Assembly: GCA_017538775.1 (NCBI GenBank)
Contig: JAFYIF010000105.1
Span: 1 to 5,176, forward strand
Direction: 5' to 3'
Source: Oscillospiraceae bacterium
Lineage (GTDB): Bacteria > Bacillota > Clostridia > Oscillospirales > Oscillospiraceae
Length of the DNA stretch: 5,176 nucleotides
The position numbers were made by a program, and so were the translations under genes. The notes below the pieces were generated by a model. It was not told the origin of the DNA, did not search any database, and worked only from the letters and a program-made list of their open reading frames with translations. Below, one piece after another: positions 5,175-5,176 of the stretch (position 1 is the stretch's first letter; every line of letters begins with the position of its first letter).

Positions 5175-5176
5175 AG

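Overview
The window is a compact, GC-rich bacterial chromosome segment. The gene set, Shine-Dalgarno sites of the AGGAGG type, sigma70-like promoters and a short lipoprotein of gut-Firmicute type suggest a high-GC anaerobic clostridium, probably Oscillospiraceae-like. That taxonomic guess rests on protein style and was not tested by a search. No RNA gene, CRISPR array or insertion sequence was seen.

Left part (1-2520, all on +): the 3' part of an Mrp/ApbC-type iron-sulfur cluster carrier ATPase is cut by the window edge. Four bases later comes a 113-residue protein of unknown function. A GC-only hairpin follows, then hslO (the redox-switched chaperone Hsp33) and a small lipoprotein gene. Spacing is tight enough for one transcript, although the hairpin before hslO could reduce read-through. 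A long hairpin with a short T tract closes this block.

Middle part (2536-3841, all on -): a two-gene toxin-antitoxin module has a RelB/DinJ-type antitoxin first and a RelE/ParE-type toxin overlapping it by 14 bp. It has its own promoter and a candidate operator. Upstream of it on the same strand is a flavin reductase/flavoredoxin-family gene with its own promoter. A strong hairpin lies between that gene and the module.

Right part (3842-5174): a divergent promoter region separates the flavoredoxin gene from a + strand gene for a single-chain, iron-sulfur L-serine dehydratase. That gene is complete and ends 2 bases before the window edge. An inverted repeat sits across the -35 element of its promoter.

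Several genes share a redox or iron-sulfur theme: the Mrp carrier, oxidation-activated Hsp33, a flavin-binding protein and an oxygen-sensitive [4Fe-4S] dehydratase. This fits anaerobic physiology, but functional coupling is only inference. I see no convincing undescribed multi-gene system here. The items most worth a second look are the toxin-antitoxin module with its operator, the divergent regulatory region, the hairpin in front of hslO, and the unknown 113-residue protein.
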